Shown piece after piece: positions 45,102 through 54,646 of a stretch of 64,000 nt of DNA. The first letter of the stretch is position 1. Each line of letters starts with the position of its first letter. A program made the position numbers and the translations under genes. The notes under the pieces were generated by a model, which was given only the letters and a program-made list of their open reading frames with translations, made no database searches and was not told the DNA's origin. Source of the stretch: Flavobacterium luteum (GTDB taxonomy: Bacteria; Bacteroidota; Bacteroidia; Flavobacteriales; Flavobacteriaceae); contig NZ_WAEM01000001.1 in NCBI RefSeq assembly GCF_008806775.1, positions 791,422 to 855,421 of the forward strand. The letters run 5' to 3'.

Positions 45102-46142
45102 TTAAAAAATATTTACAAAATCCCAATCATTCTCCATTCTATACCACAATTGCCCTTCTGAAACTTCAAGAGGACAATCGAAATTATTAGTATATAATGC
45201 ACCCGTACCTAAACCTTGAGGCATTGTATTGTGTTGTAAAAACGTCCATTGAGCTATAGCATTTAGTCCAATATTACTTTCTAATGCAGACGTAATCCAC
45301 CATCCGATTTGGTATTTATTTGCCAATGAAATCCATTCTTGAGTTCCTCTAAAACCACCAATAAAACTGGGTTTCAAAATGATGTATTGTGGCTTGATTT
45401 TTTGTAATAATTCTTCTTTTTCTTGTATCGAAAACACACCTATTAATTCTTCGTCTAAGGCAATAGGAATTGGGGTGATTTCACACAACTCTGCCATCCT
45501 GTCAGTATTATTTTTTTGAATAGGTTGCTCAATACTATGCAATTTAAATTCAGACAATTGAGATAATTTATCTAATGTATTAATTGTATCAAAAGCACCA
45601 TTAGCATCTACTCGAATTTCGACTTGATCTGGAGTAAAATAATCTCTAATAAATCGCAATAATTGTAGTTCTTTCTCAAAATCTATTGCGCCAATTTTGA
45701 GTTTAATACAATGAAAACCATCAGCTATTTTTTCTTGTATTTGCTCCTTCATAAATGACTCGTCACCCATCCAAACCAAACCGTTAATAGGTATCGATTT
45801 TGAACCATTCGTAAAATCAGAAGGAAACAATAAATATGGAGTTTCACTTACTAAAGACTGAAACGCCATTTCTACTCCAAATTGTATAGAAGGGAACTCG
45901 ATTAAGCTTTCCCAAAGCTTGTCTTTTCCTAAATGAATGTTAGCACAAGTCCATTGTAATTTTTTTTCATAATCAGGCCGGTCATCAATACTTAAACCTC
46001 TCAAAATACCGCACTCTCCTACTCCTTTTTTATCTTTATCTTCAAGAAGTATAAACCACGTTTCTTTTTCTAAAATAACTCCTCTAGAAGTTCCTGATGG
46101 TTTTTTAAAATTTAGAATATATTTATGATAAGTGGCTTTCAA
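45102..46142 (-). CDS. menC: o-Succinylbenzoate synthase
   Basis: The protein has 346 residues of the enolase superfamily. Catalytic lysines lie in CIKLKIG (Lys147/149) and ILKPSF (Lys257); metal ligands are Asp179 (VDANG), Glu205 (IEQP) and Asp230 (LDEEL). It dehydrates SHCHC to o-succinylbenzoate in menaquinone synthesis. The start is TTG at 46142; no other start lies upstream and homologues begin at this point. It is last in a minus-strand group with menA, which supports MenC over a dipeptide epimerase. Confidence 0.9.
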   Translation of the reverse strand: MKATYHKYILNFKKPSGTSRGVILEKETWFILLEDKDKKGVGECGILRGLSIDDRPDYEKKLQWTCANIHLGKDKLWESLIEFPSIQFGVEMAFQSLVSETPYLLFPSDFTNGSKSIPINGLVWMGDESFMKEQIQEKIADGFHCIKLKIGAIDFEKELQLLRFIRDYFTPDQVEIRVDANGAFDTINTLDKLSQLSEFKLHSIEQPIQKNNTDRMAELCEITPIPIALDEELIGVFSIQEKEELLQKIKPQYIILKPSFIGGFRGTQEWISLANKYQIGWWITSALESNIGLNAIAQWTFLQHNTMPQGLGTGALYTNNFDCPLEVSEGQLWYRMENDWDFVNIF

Positions 46143-46165
46143 TGAAACTTTTATATTTAGGATTA

Positions 46166-47362
46166 CTATTCTACTAGCTTTAAAACTCTATCAAAATCTT
46201 CGTCTGAAATTCCTAATTTTTTATAATTTTCAAAATCAAGTTTTATTTTTTGAGCCCAACTTAAACTATCGGTAACATTTTGATATTGGTATTTTTTATA
46301 AATTGACTTGGCTTGACTGTAATTATCATTTAATAAATAAGCGTGGGCTAAATTGAGTTTTATTAACAGCTCTGTATTATCAAGTCGCTCTCCTTCTTTT
46401 AAAAATTTAATGGCTTTTCCATATTGTTTGGTTAGAAGGTAACTGTTTCCTATTGAATTATAATCTACAGCTGTTGCGTTTTTACTTTCTATAATCGTAA
46501 GATATTTATCTATTGCATCGCCATATTTACCTTGCTTAATCAATTCAATTGCTTGATTTCGAATGGTTGTATATATTATATCAGAGCTCCCTGTTTCCTT
46601 AAAACAGCTTTTTCCAATATCTTTAATCGCTTTAGTTTTTTCAACAGAAAGTAAGTTTTCATAATCTTGATAGCGAAACTGTTTTTGTAATTTTTCTAAT
46701 ACACAAACACAATAATCATCTGAATCTGTAATTTTTTTTGCTAAATCAGTTGATTTACATAAACTTAAAATTAATTTCCTGTTTTCAATAGTCCAACCCC
46801 TGCTAAGTTTATTATCGACCCAAGGCACTACTTCTAACACAATTTTTTGATTCATAATCCAATTTTTGTTTTCAAAACCAAACCATAATGATTTTGATTT
46901 TAAACAAGCTGAGGAGGAAATGGAAAGTCGTTTCGCATCTTTATTTATTGGCTTTTCCTGAACATAACAAGCATTGGTAATCGTTCCTTTTTCGACATAA
47001 GGAGTAATAAATTTTTTATTAGAAAAAATAGCATACTTACATTTGTCATCACCTGAAATTTTTGATAATAATAAAATAGCACCAGCCGAGCCTTGACTAA
47101 TTCCTGTGGGATCTGGAATGGCTTTTAAAACTGAAACGAGACTATTTGCCATTTGCTGATTTTCGTCAAGAAGCGTAATTCTAAAAACGACTTCTGTGGT
47201 GCCTATTGGCAAATCTTCAGTATTTATGACTATTCGTTTTCTAGCACTTAGGACTTCTGTTTTAGTAGTAGCGCGCTCTTTATCCCAATAGCCGTCTTGT
47301 TGAGCAAAACTTTGAAAGTAAATAAATAGAAAAGTTACAAAAATTAAGAGCTTATTTCGCAT
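46166..47362 (-). CDS. Exported tetratricopeptide-repeat protein
   Basis: The protein has 398 residues. A signal peptide ends QSFAQ. Residues about 30-200 are a beta-rich domain of unknown family with seven or so cysteines. Residues about 245-370 have three TPR-like helical hairpins (AIDKYLTIIESKNATAVDYN, AIKFLKEGERLDN, then AKSIYKKYQYQN). It lies between menC and a UPF0173 hydrolase gene in a minus-strand operon, but no link to menaquinone is obvious. Probably periplasmic and mediating protein contacts. Confidence 0.72.
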   Translation of the reverse strand: MRNKLLIFVTFLFIYFQSFAQQDGYWDKERATTKTEVLSARKRIVINTEDLPIGTTEVVFRITLLDENQQMANSLVSVLKAIPDPTGISQGSAGAILLLSKISGDDKCKYAIFSNKKFITPYVEKGTITNACYVQEKPINKDAKRLSISSSACLKSKSLWFGFENKNWIMNQKIVLEVVPWVDNKLSRGWTIENRKLILSLCKSTDLAKKITDSDDYCVCVLEKLQKQFRYQDYENLLSVEKTKAIKDIGKSCFKETGSSDIIYTTIRNQAIELIKQGKYGDAIDKYLTIIESKNATAVDYNSIGNSYLLTKQYGKAIKFLKEGERLDNTELLIKLNLAHAYLLNDNYSQAKSIYKKYQYQNVTDSLSWAQKIKLDFENYKKLGISDEDFDRVLKLVE

Positions 47363-47371
47363 AAAATGATA

Positions 47372-48052
47372 TTATAACTCAATACTTTGACCAATTTCTA
47401 ACAACATCAAGTCTTTTCCTTTGTTAAAAAACTTACGAATGGCTTCTTCATGATTAATTTCGATATAACCAAAAGTATCATAATGACATCCTAAAACCTT
47501 ATCACATTCAATAAAATCAGAGGCTAGAATGGCATCTTCAACATCCATAGTAAAGTTGCTTCCTATTGGCAAAATCGCTAAATCGAGTTTGGTTCGCATT
47601 GGTATCAATTTCATATCCATTGTTAACGCCGTATCTCCTGCAATATAAATATTTTTATGTTCGCCTTCTATAACAAATCCAGCAGGATTCCCTCCGTAAG
47701 AACCCTCAGGAAAAGAACTAGAATGAACTGCATTTACCATTTTTACAGTTCCAAAATCGAATTTCCAAGTTCCTCCATGGTTCATAGGATGGTTTTTAAA
47801 GCCTTTATTGCCAAAATAAGTCGCTACTTCATAGTTTGAAACGATAAGAGTATCTGGATTATTTTGTGCAACATAATCAACATCTAAAATGTGATCTTGA
47901 TGAGCGTGAGTAAGTAAAATATAGTTTGGCTTTAACTCATTGATATTAATATGACTTGCTTTCGGGTTTGCAGAAATATAAGGATCAACTAAAACAAACT
48001 TACCACCCACATGAATACCAAATGAAGAATGACCGTAAAAAGTAATTTTCAT
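47372..48052 (-). CDS. UPF0173 metal-dependent hydrolase
   Basis: The protein has 226 residues, the usual length. The beta-lactamase-like metal site is THAHQDH (His49, His51, Asp53, His54), with further ligands in VHSSSFPEG and IAGDTAL, and the family signature MKITFYGHSSFGI at the N-terminus. The substrate of this widely conserved cytoplasmic hydrolase is unknown. Ten bases separate it from the TPR gene and 12 from menA, so it is co-transcribed with the menaquinone genes. Confidence 0.93.
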   Translation of the reverse strand: MKITFYGHSSFGIHVGGKFVLVDPYISANPKASHININELKPNYILLTHAHQDHILDVDYVAQNNPDTLIVSNYEVATYFGNKGFKNHPMNHGGTWKFDFGTVKMVNAVHSSSFPEGSYGGNPAGFVIEGEHKNIYIAGDTALTMDMKLIPMRTKLDLAILPIGSNFTMDVEDAILASDFIECDKVLGCHYDTFGYIEINHEEAIRKFFNKGKDLMLLEIGQSIEL

Positions 48053-48064
48053 AAATAGATTTGT

Positions 48065-48994
48065 TTAAGAATTATTAACGAGAACATCCGATAGAAAAAA
48101 AATGAGACACAAGGAAAGTAATACCGCTAGAAAAAAAGTACTTAAGGCTACTTTCTTTAATTCCGGGTCTAATAGTCTAGTATCCTTTGTTTTATACACA
48201 ACAATTAAATGCTTAATTAAAGGGAAGTAAGCAACTATAAAAATATATTGATCAAAATGAAAATCATTTAAATACCCAAAAACAAGGACCAAAACCATTG
48301 CGGTAATGATTAAAAAGTAATGATATACTTTCGCTTTTTCAACTCCAATTTTTACTACCACTGTATTTTTTCCAGACTTTCTATCCGAAATTTCATCACG
48401 CATATTATTTAAATTTAATACCGCTACACTCAAAAAACCAATTGCAATTGCTGGCAAAAAAAGTAAATATCCATTTTCGAAAGTTTTAGCAAACATAAAA
48501 TAAATGCCTAAAGTGCTTACCAATCCAAAAAATACAAAAACAAAGATGTCGCCATAACCTCTATATCCATAAGCACTTGAACCCACAGTATATCGAATTG
48601 CTGATGCAATGGCTAAAATACCAAGAACAAGGAAAAATAAAGAAAATAATAGATTATAATCTTTGAATGAAAAATAAATAAGCAATATTGCCGAAATTAA
48701 TGTCAAGCCAGAAGTGATAATAATAGCGCGCTTCATTTCTTTTGGAGAAATCACACCGCTCTGAATGGCTCTTTTAGGACCAATTCGATCTTCATTATCA
48801 GTTCCTTTTATTCCGTCTCCATAATCATTGGCGAAATTAGAAAGTATCTGTAATCCTAATGTAGTTGAAAGTGCAAAAATCACAATTTTCCAATTAAACA
48901 TCGATTGTGACATGGCGTAAAAACTGCCTAATAGTATTCCTGAAACTGATAATGGTAATGTTCGTAATCGTGCAGCTTGAATCCAATGTTTCAT
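48065..48994 (-). CDS. menA: 1,4-dihydroxy-2-naphthoate octaprenyltransferase
   Basis: The protein has 309 residues and eight or nine membrane helices. NFANDYGDGIKGTDNEDRIG is the DDxxD-like prenyl-diphosphate motif with magnesium ligands, and NLNNMRDEISDRKSGKNT is the second Asp-rich motif. It attaches the isoprenoid tail to DHNA in the inner membrane, giving demethylmenaquinone. It heads the minus-strand group menA, UPF0173, TPR protein, menC. Confidence 0.95.
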   Translation of the reverse strand: MKHWIQAARLRTLPLSVSGILLGSFYAMSQSMFNWKIVIFALSTTLGLQILSNFANDYGDGIKGTDNEDRIGPKRAIQSGVISPKEMKRAIIITSGLTLISAILLIYFSFKDYNLLFSLFFLVLGILAIASAIRYTVGSSAYGYRGYGDIFVFVFFGLVSTLGIYFMFAKTFENGYLLFLPAIAIGFLSVAVLNLNNMRDEISDRKSGKNTVVVKIGVEKAKVYHYFLIITAMVLVLVFGYLNDFHFDQYIFIVAYFPLIKHLIVVYKTKDTRLLDPELKKVALSTFFLAVLLSLCLIFFLSDVLVNNS

Positions 48995-49102
48995 TTAATA
49001 AACTCTTTTATATTTGTTACCAAAATTAGTAATTATTTAGTTTATAAAATGATATTTGTGATACTTTTAAAACTAAGCATTTGTGTAAAGCACTAGGATT
49101 TA

Positions 49103-50209
49103 TTATTTAAAAACCAAACAAACTGGAGCGCATAAATCGATTTTTTTTCCTGTGTTGAAAAGCTTTCCTGTAGTCGCATTTATTGAAAAAATAACTACAT
49201 TATTAGAATATTGATTTGCAACTAAAAGAAATTTTCCTGTAGGATCAATAACAAAATTTCTTGGTCCAATTCCTTCTGTTGGAATCGTTTCTGCCAATTT
49301 CAATTGACCATTTTTTTGAATTTTAAAACACGAAATTGTATTGGCAGAACCTCTATTAGTAGCATATAGAAATTTTCCGTTAGGAGAGACATGAATATCG
49401 GCAGCTCCTATTTGTCCTTTAAAATCCGGAACAACAACACTTGCTTCCTGAATCATTTTCAACATTCCCTTTTTGTAACTAAATACGGTTAAACCTCCGT
49501 TTAACTCTTGTAATAAATAAACAAATTTGCCATCATTACTAAACGTTAAATGTCTTGGACCACTTCCAGCTTTCACAGCAACACTATCTTTAATTTCTAG
49601 AATTTTATTTTTTGAGTTTTGATTGTATTTGTAAATGTAAATTTTATCGGTTCCCAAATCATTAGCCAATACAAACTTTTTATCGGGCGTAAATTGTACC
49701 ATGTGCACATGTGCACTTTCTTGCCTTTGAGCGTTGATACTTTTTCCTTTATGTTGAATAACTTGTTTGACTTGGGAAATTCCACCATCAGATCCTTTTC
49801 CAAAAACGGAAATGCTTCCACCAGAATAATTAGCAACAGTTACATTTTTTGAATCATTAATAATATAGCAAGGATCGGCTCCTTCAGAATCGTGCTGATT
49901 TAATAATTGTAATAATCCAAATTCTGAATCAAAAGAATAGACACTAACCATACTCTTTCCTCCGTTCTCATTTACAGTGTAAATAAATTTAGCATCATTT
50001 GAAACCGTTAAATAACTTGGATTTATTGCATTTTCAGAAGTAGATTTTAGTTTAAGATCAGCTGTTTTAGTATTGAAATCATACACATAAATTCCTTTAC
50101 TTTCACAGGAATTGGTATAAGTTCCAATAATTAAATTGATGTTTTTATCTTGTGCAGTCATTTTGGAAACTAAAAAGACGGTTAACAGAATTAAATAAAA
50201 TATTTTCAT
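49103..50209 (-). CDS. Lactonase family beta-propeller protein, exported
   Basis: The protein has 368 residues from ATG at 50209, which gives a clean signal peptide (IFYLILLTVFLVS, cut near KMTAQ); an upstream ATG at 50269 adds a charged stretch before it and is unlikely. Seven similar beta blades carry motifs such as IGTYTNS, TVNENG, ADPCYI, HVHMVQFTPDKKF, GPRHLTFS, AADIHVSPNGKFLYATNRG and GPRNFVIDPTGKFLLVANQ. This is the 6-phosphogluconolactonase-like (PF10282) family. The signal peptide argues against a cytoplasmic pentose-phosphate role, so the natural lactone is uncertain. Confidence 0.9.
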   Translation of the reverse strand: MKIFYLILLTVFLVSKMTAQDKNINLIIGTYTNSCESKGIYVYDFNTKTADLKLKSTSENAINPSYLTVSNDAKFIYTVNENGGKSMVSVYSFDSEFGLLQLLNQHDSEGADPCYIINDSKNVTVANYSGGSISVFGKGSDGGISQVKQVIQHKGKSINAQRQESAHVHMVQFTPDKKFVLANDLGTDKIYIYKYNQNSKNKILEIKDSVAVKAGSGPRHLTFSNDGKFVYLLQELNGGLTVFSYKKGMLKMIQEASVVVPDFKGQIGAADIHVSPNGKFLYATNRGSANTISCFKIQKNGQLKLAETIPTEGIGPRNFVIDPTGKFLLVANQYSNNVVIFSINATTGKLFNTGKKIDLCAPVCLVFK

Positions 50210-50386
50210 TTTTTTACTTTTATGAACAACAAAAATAGCTTTTAAAACCGAAGTATACTGTGAAAACATGTATTGAATTTATTCTCTAAAATTACTCCAT
50301 CTAAATCATAAAAAGTAGTATTTTTGGCAAATGTAATTCAATGAACTTCTTAGAAATTTTAATTTGTGAAGTAAACTAAATTTAGA

Positions 50387-52330
50387 ATGCAATTCAAACA
50401 CCCTGAAATTCTCTACTTCCTATTTTTACTGGCAATACCAATTTTGGTTCATTTGTTTCAATTGCGTCGTTTCAAAAAAGAATACTTTACCAATGTTCGA
50501 CTGCTTAAAGAGCTTTCTATACAAACCCGAAAAAGTTCACAAATAAAAAAATGGTTGTTGTTAGCAACACGATTGCTGCTATTAACATGTATCATATTAG
50601 CATTTGCTCAACCCTTTTTTAAAGCTAAAGACAGCATCAGCAGTACAAATGAAATGTATGTTGTTTTAGACAATTCATTCAGTATGCAGGCTAAAGGACA
50701 AAAAGGAGAATTATTAAAAAGAGCGATCGAAGATTTACTAGAACACGTTCCTGAAAATCAAAATTTTTCGTTGATTACTAATTCAGAAACTTTCTGGAAT
50801 ACCGATATAAAATCAATTCGATCTGCCTTACAAAACTTAAAATACAGTCCGTTACCTTTTCAATTAGAAAGTGCAATGGCAAAAATAAAGTCGCATAAAT
50901 CAGCCTTTAATAAAGATGTAATTATTATATCGGACGCTGTTGGTTTAGAACAAAAGCAACTAAAAAGCATTAGCAAAGATTTGAATGCGTTATTTATTGT
51001 TCCGAAAGCAGAACAAAAAAATAATATTGCAGTTGATAGCGTTTATATCAAACAAACTTTAGATGATTTCTATGAAATTGCTATAAAATTATCAGGCTAC
51101 GGAGAAGATTTTGAATCAATTCCAATAGCGTTATACAACAAAGAAAAACTCATTGCAAAAACTCTAGTTCCATTAGAATCAAAACAAAAAACCATCAATT
51201 TCACGATTCCAAAGGAAGATTTTCACGGTTATGTTGCTATTACTGATAATGCTTTACAATATGACAACAATTTGTTTTTCAGCATTTCAAAACCTAAAAA
51301 AATAGCTGTTTTAAGTATAGGAGATTATGAAAAAAGTAATTTCTTATCGCGAATTTACACCAAAGACGAATTTAACTATAACAACTTTACTTTAGAAAGT
51401 TTAGATTATAATATTCTAGAAAATCAAGATGCTATAATTCTTAACGAACTCAAAGAAATTCCGCAAGCATTACAAACTACATTGAAATCATTTATTGAAA
51501 AAGGAGGCAATTTGATATTTATTCCATCAAACGAAAGTTCAACCTCAAATATAAATACTGTCCTATCTAATTTTGGAAAAATACAATTCAAATCATTACA
51601 AAACTCAGAAAAACTGGTTACAAAAATTGCTTTTAACAATCCGTTATACCAATCGGTTTTTGAGAAGCAAATTGCCAATTTTCAATATCCAAACACAAAA
51701 TTTTCTTTTCAGATTGATGGTTCAAACCCAGCCATTTTAAGTTTTGAAGATCAAAGTGTTTTCCTGACGGCATTGCCCAATCAGTTATCATCAGTTTATA
51801 TTTTTACAGCAGCAATTAATAAAACAAATTCTAATTTTCAGAATTCTCCTTTAATTGTGCCTACATTTTACAACATGGCACAAAGCACCTCTAAAACAGG
51901 AGTTTCTTCTTTAATTATAGGAGAAAATAATCCAATTTTAGTTGATGTTACACTGGCAAAAGATGAAATTGTAAATGTAAGTAGCAATACCAAGATTACT
52001 TCTGGAGAAAAATTTATCCCCGTACAACAAATCCTAAATAATAAGGTAAAAATCTCGTGTAACGATTATCCTGAAATAGCGGGTAATTTTGGCATTTATA
52101 AAAAAGAAGAATTATTAAAAAATGTAAGTTTCAATTATAATCGTACTGAAAGTAATTTGGCTACAACAAATGAAAATTTGTTATCCGATTATAAAGTTAT
52201 CAATTCTATTGAAACTGTTTTCGAAACTTTACAACAGGATCGCACCAATACCGAAATATGGAAATGGTTTGTTATTTTAACTTTACTGTTTTTAGTTACT
52301 GAAGTATTCATACAAAAATTTGTAAAATGA
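50387..52330 (+). CDS. BatA-domain membrane protein with von Willebrand A-like region
   Basis: The protein has 647 residues. The N-terminal double-membrane-helix BatA domain (FKHPEILYFLFLLAIPILVH, then KKWLLLATRLLLLTCIILAF) matches TIGR02226. A VWA-like domain follows (about 90-210) with DNSFSMQAKG, close to a MIDAS DxSxS. Residues 315-480 resemble a class I glutamine-amidotransferase-like fold, and a last helix near 620-640 re-enters the membrane. Such proteins are found near MoxR/Bat systems, but none of those is here. It is translationally coupled to the dihydroorotase-like gene (ATGA). Confidence 0.88.
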   Translation: MQFKHPEILYFLFLLAIPILVHLFQLRRFKKEYFTNVRLLKELSIQTRKSSQIKKWLLLATRLLLLTCIILAFAQPFFKAKDSISSTNEMYVVLDNSFSMQAKGQKGELLKRAIEDLLEHVPENQNFSLITNSETFWNTDIKSIRSALQNLKYSPLPFQLESAMAKIKSHKSAFNKDVIIISDAVGLEQKQLKSISKDLNALFIVPKAEQKNNIAVDSVYIKQTLDDFYEIAIKLSGYGEDFESIPIALYNKEKLIAKTLVPLESKQKTINFTIPKEDFHGYVAITDNALQYDNNLFFSISKPKKIAVLSIGDYEKSNFLSRIYTKDEFNYNNFTLESLDYNILENQDAIILNELKEIPQALQTTLKSFIEKGGNLIFIPSNESSTSNINTVLSNFGKIQFKSLQNSEKLVTKIAFNNPLYQSVFEKQIANFQYPNTKFSFQIDGSNPAILSFEDQSVFLTALPNQLSSVYIFTAAINKTNSNFQNSPLIVPTFYNMAQSTSKTGVSSLIIGENNPILVDVTLAKDEIVNVSSNTKITSGEKFIPVQQILNNKVKISCNDYPEIAGNFGIYKKEELLKNVSFNYNRTESNLATTNENLLSDYKVINSIETVFETLQQDRTNTEIWKWFVILTLLFLVTEVFIQKFVK

Positions 52331-53580
52331 AAATCATAATTAGAGCTGCTAAAATTTTAAACCCGAAAAGCCCTTTTCATCATCAAGTTGTTGATATAAA
52401 AATTGATGGAGAAACGATTACTGAAATTGGAGAAAAGCTTGAAAATGAATCTAGTTTTGAAGAAATAAAGCTTAATAATCTTTATGTCTCTGAAGGTTGG
52501 TTTGACTCTAGTGTTTCTCTAGGAGAGCCAGGATTTGAAGAACGAGAAGCCATTGCAAACGGGTTGAATGTTGCTGCAAAAAGCGGATTTACAGCAATTG
52601 CCCTACAACCCAACTCTTACCCAATTATTGATAATCAATCTCAAGTTAATTTTGTAAAGGCAAAATCACAAGAGTTTACCTCCGAATTATTTCCGATAGG
52701 CGCTTTAACAAAAGAAAGTTTAGGCAAAGATTTAGCCGAATTGTTTGATATGAAAAATGCTGGAGCAATAGCTTTTGGAGATTATAATAAAAATACAAAT
52801 AATCCTAATTTACTTAAAATTGCTTTACAATATGCTCAAGATTTTAATGGTTTAGTAATCGCTTTTTCAGAAAATACCGAACTAAAAGGAAACGGAGTTG
52901 CTAATGAAGGAGTAGTTTCGACCCGATTAGGTTTAAAAGGAATTCCTGCTATGGCAGAAGCTTTAGAAATAGCAAGAAACCTCTTTTTATTAGAATATGC
53001 AGGTGGTAAATTACATATTCCTACTATTTCATCGGCACAATCAGTAGAACTTATTAAACAAGCAAAGGCAAAAGGATTGGATGTTTCTTGTAGCGTTGCT
53101 GTACATCATTTGGTTTTGACAGATGAAACTTTAGAAGAATTTGATTCCAGATACAAAGTTTCCCCACCATTGCGAACAGAACTAGACAGACAAGCTTTGC
53201 TAAAAGGAGTTCAAGACGGAACTATAGACATGATAACATCCGATCATAACCCTATTGACATAGAGCATAAAAAAATGGAATTTGATTTGGCAAAAAACGG
53301 AACTATTGGATTAGAAAGCGCTTTTGGAACTTTAAGCAGCGTCTTGCCTTTAGAAACAATCATACAAAAATTGACCGAGAAAAAATCAAGATTTGGCATT
53401 GAAAATCATATAATTGATAAAGGCCAAAGGGCAAATATTACACTTTTTTCTGCTGAAGGGAGTTGGACATTTGAAAAGGAAAACATCTTATCAAAATCTA
53501 AAAACTCGGCTTTTTTAGGCACAAAAATGAAAGGAAAAGTATATGGAATTTACAATAAAGGAAAATTAATACTAGCATAA
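52327..53580 (+). CDS. Dihydroorotase-like protein lacking the metal-binding HxH
   Basis: The protein has 417 residues with the amidohydrolase TIM-barrel layout of type I dihydroorotase: GEPGFEEREAIANGL, AAKSGFTAIALQPNS, then VAVHHLVLTD and TSDHNPI near residue 306. The metal-binding HxH of active enzymes (DxHVHxREPG) reads DSSVSLGEPG (residues 60-69), so both histidines are serines, and the DHAPH loop reads DHNPI. It is probably inactive or altered; non-catalytic dihydroorotase homologues that support aspartate transcarbamoylase are known in other bacteria. It overlaps the BatA gene by four bases. Confidence 0.85.
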   Translation: MKIIIRAAKILNPKSPFHHQVVDIKIDGETITEIGEKLENESSFEEIKLNNLYVSEGWFDSSVSLGEPGFEEREAIANGLNVAAKSGFTAIALQPNSYPIIDNQSQVNFVKAKSQEFTSELFPIGALTKESLGKDLAELFDMKNAGAIAFGDYNKNTNNPNLLKIALQYAQDFNGLVIAFSENTELKGNGVANEGVVSTRLGLKGIPAMAEALEIARNLFLLEYAGGKLHIPTISSAQSVELIKQAKAKGLDVSCSVAVHHLVLTDETLEEFDSRYKVSPPLRTELDRQALLKGVQDGTIDMITSDHNPIDIEHKKMEFDLAKNGTIGLESAFGTLSSVLPLETIIQKLTEKKSRFGIENHIIDKGQRANITLFSAEGSWTFEKENILSKSKNSAFLGTKMKGKVYGIYNKGKLILA

Positions 53581-53644
53581 ATAAACACTTTGTGATCTTA
53601 GCGTAAAACCTTTGCGGACTTTGTGATTAAACTAATAAATAAAA

Positions 53645-53971
53645 ATGGAAAACAATAAAATCGAAGAAGGAAAAACAGCAGCCATAACCAGTTACATCCT
53701 AATTATTGGCGTACTGATTGCTATGTCCATGAATTCTGAAAATAAAAGTCCTTTTGCGTCTTTTCATATTCGGCAAGCATTAGGGTTGTCAGTTACGTTT
53801 ATTTCGCTCGGACTTATTATTAGTAATTTTGATAGCATGATGATATCTGCAACAATGTGGATTTTCGTTTCGGTTCTATGGACTTATGGTATTTTTAGTG
53901 CCATAAGAGGAGAAACCAAACCGTTGCCCTTATTGGGTAATTTATTTCAAAAAGCCTTTAAAAGTATTTAG
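53645..53971 (+). CDS. Small membrane protein, DUF4870-like
   Basis: The protein has 108 residues. Two or three membrane helices follow an N-terminal EEGKTAAITSYI; the FHIRQALGLSV segment is the DUF4870/Tic20-like signature. No enzymatic motif is visible. It lies 64 bases after the dihydroorotase-like gene and 2 bases before the esterase gene, so the last two are surely co-transcribed. Confidence 0.75.
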   Translation: MENNKIEEGKTAAITSYILIIGVLIAMSMNSENKSPFASFHIRQALGLSVTFISLGLIISNFDSMMISATMWIFVSVLWTYGIFSAIRGETKPLPLLGNLFQKAFKSI

Positions 53972-53973
53972 TT

Positions 53974-54621
53974 ATGAATTTATCGTTACACCATCTCGTT
54001 AAAGAACCTAAAATAAAATTAGAAAAAAATCCACTATTACTATTGCTTCATGGTTATGGCAGTAATGAAGAAGATCTTTTTTCTTTTGCATCAGAATTAC
54101 CAGAACACTATTATATTATATCGGCTCGAGCTCCTTACAGCCTTCAATATGGAAGCTATGCTTGGTATGCCATAAATTTTGATGCTGATGAAAATAAATT
54201 TTCAGATCACAATCAAGCTCGAACATCAAGAGATTTGATTGCTACTTTTATTGATGAGTTAATTGCAAATTATCCTATAGATCCTAATAATATTACACTA
54301 ATTGGCTTTAGCCAAGGAAGTATTTTAAGTTATGCTGTGGCTTTGTCTTATCCCGAAAAGATAAAGCGACTAGTAGCTATGAGTGGATATTTAAATTTAG
54401 ATATTGTTACTGAAAACTATAAAAACAACAACTTCTCTAACCTTAAAATATTTGCTTCACATGGCACTGTAGATCAAGTGATACCTGTATCTTGGGCAAG
54501 AAAAGCACAACCACTCTTAAAGCAATTGGGAATTGAATGTGTGTATAAAGAATATCCTATTGGCCACGGCATTTCTCCTCAAAATTTTTATGATTTTAAA
54601 AATTGGCTCCTTGAAAAATAA
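53974..54621 (+). CDS. Carboxylesterase/phospholipase-type alpha/beta hydrolase
   Basis: The protein has 215 residues. The oxyanion hole is LLLHGYGSNEEDL; the nucleophile Ser114 lies in GFSQGS; Asp near 171 (GTVDQVIPVS) and His near 203 (PIGHGIS) complete the triad. This is the YpfH/acyl-protein thioesterase-like family (PF02230). It hydrolyses short-chain esters or lysophospholipids in the cytoplasm; the natural substrate is unknown. Confidence 0.92.
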   Translation: MNLSLHHLVKEPKIKLEKNPLLLLLHGYGSNEEDLFSFASELPEHYYIISARAPYSLQYGSYAWYAINFDADENKFSDHNQARTSRDLIATFIDELIANYPIDPNNITLIGFSQGSILSYAVALSYPEKIKRLVAMSGYLNLDIVTENYKNNNFSNLKIFASHGTVDQVIPVSWARKAQPLLKQLGIECVYKEYPIGHGISPQNFYDFKNWLLEK

Positions 54622-54646
54622 TTTTCAGTATATACTTTTCTGGGTA

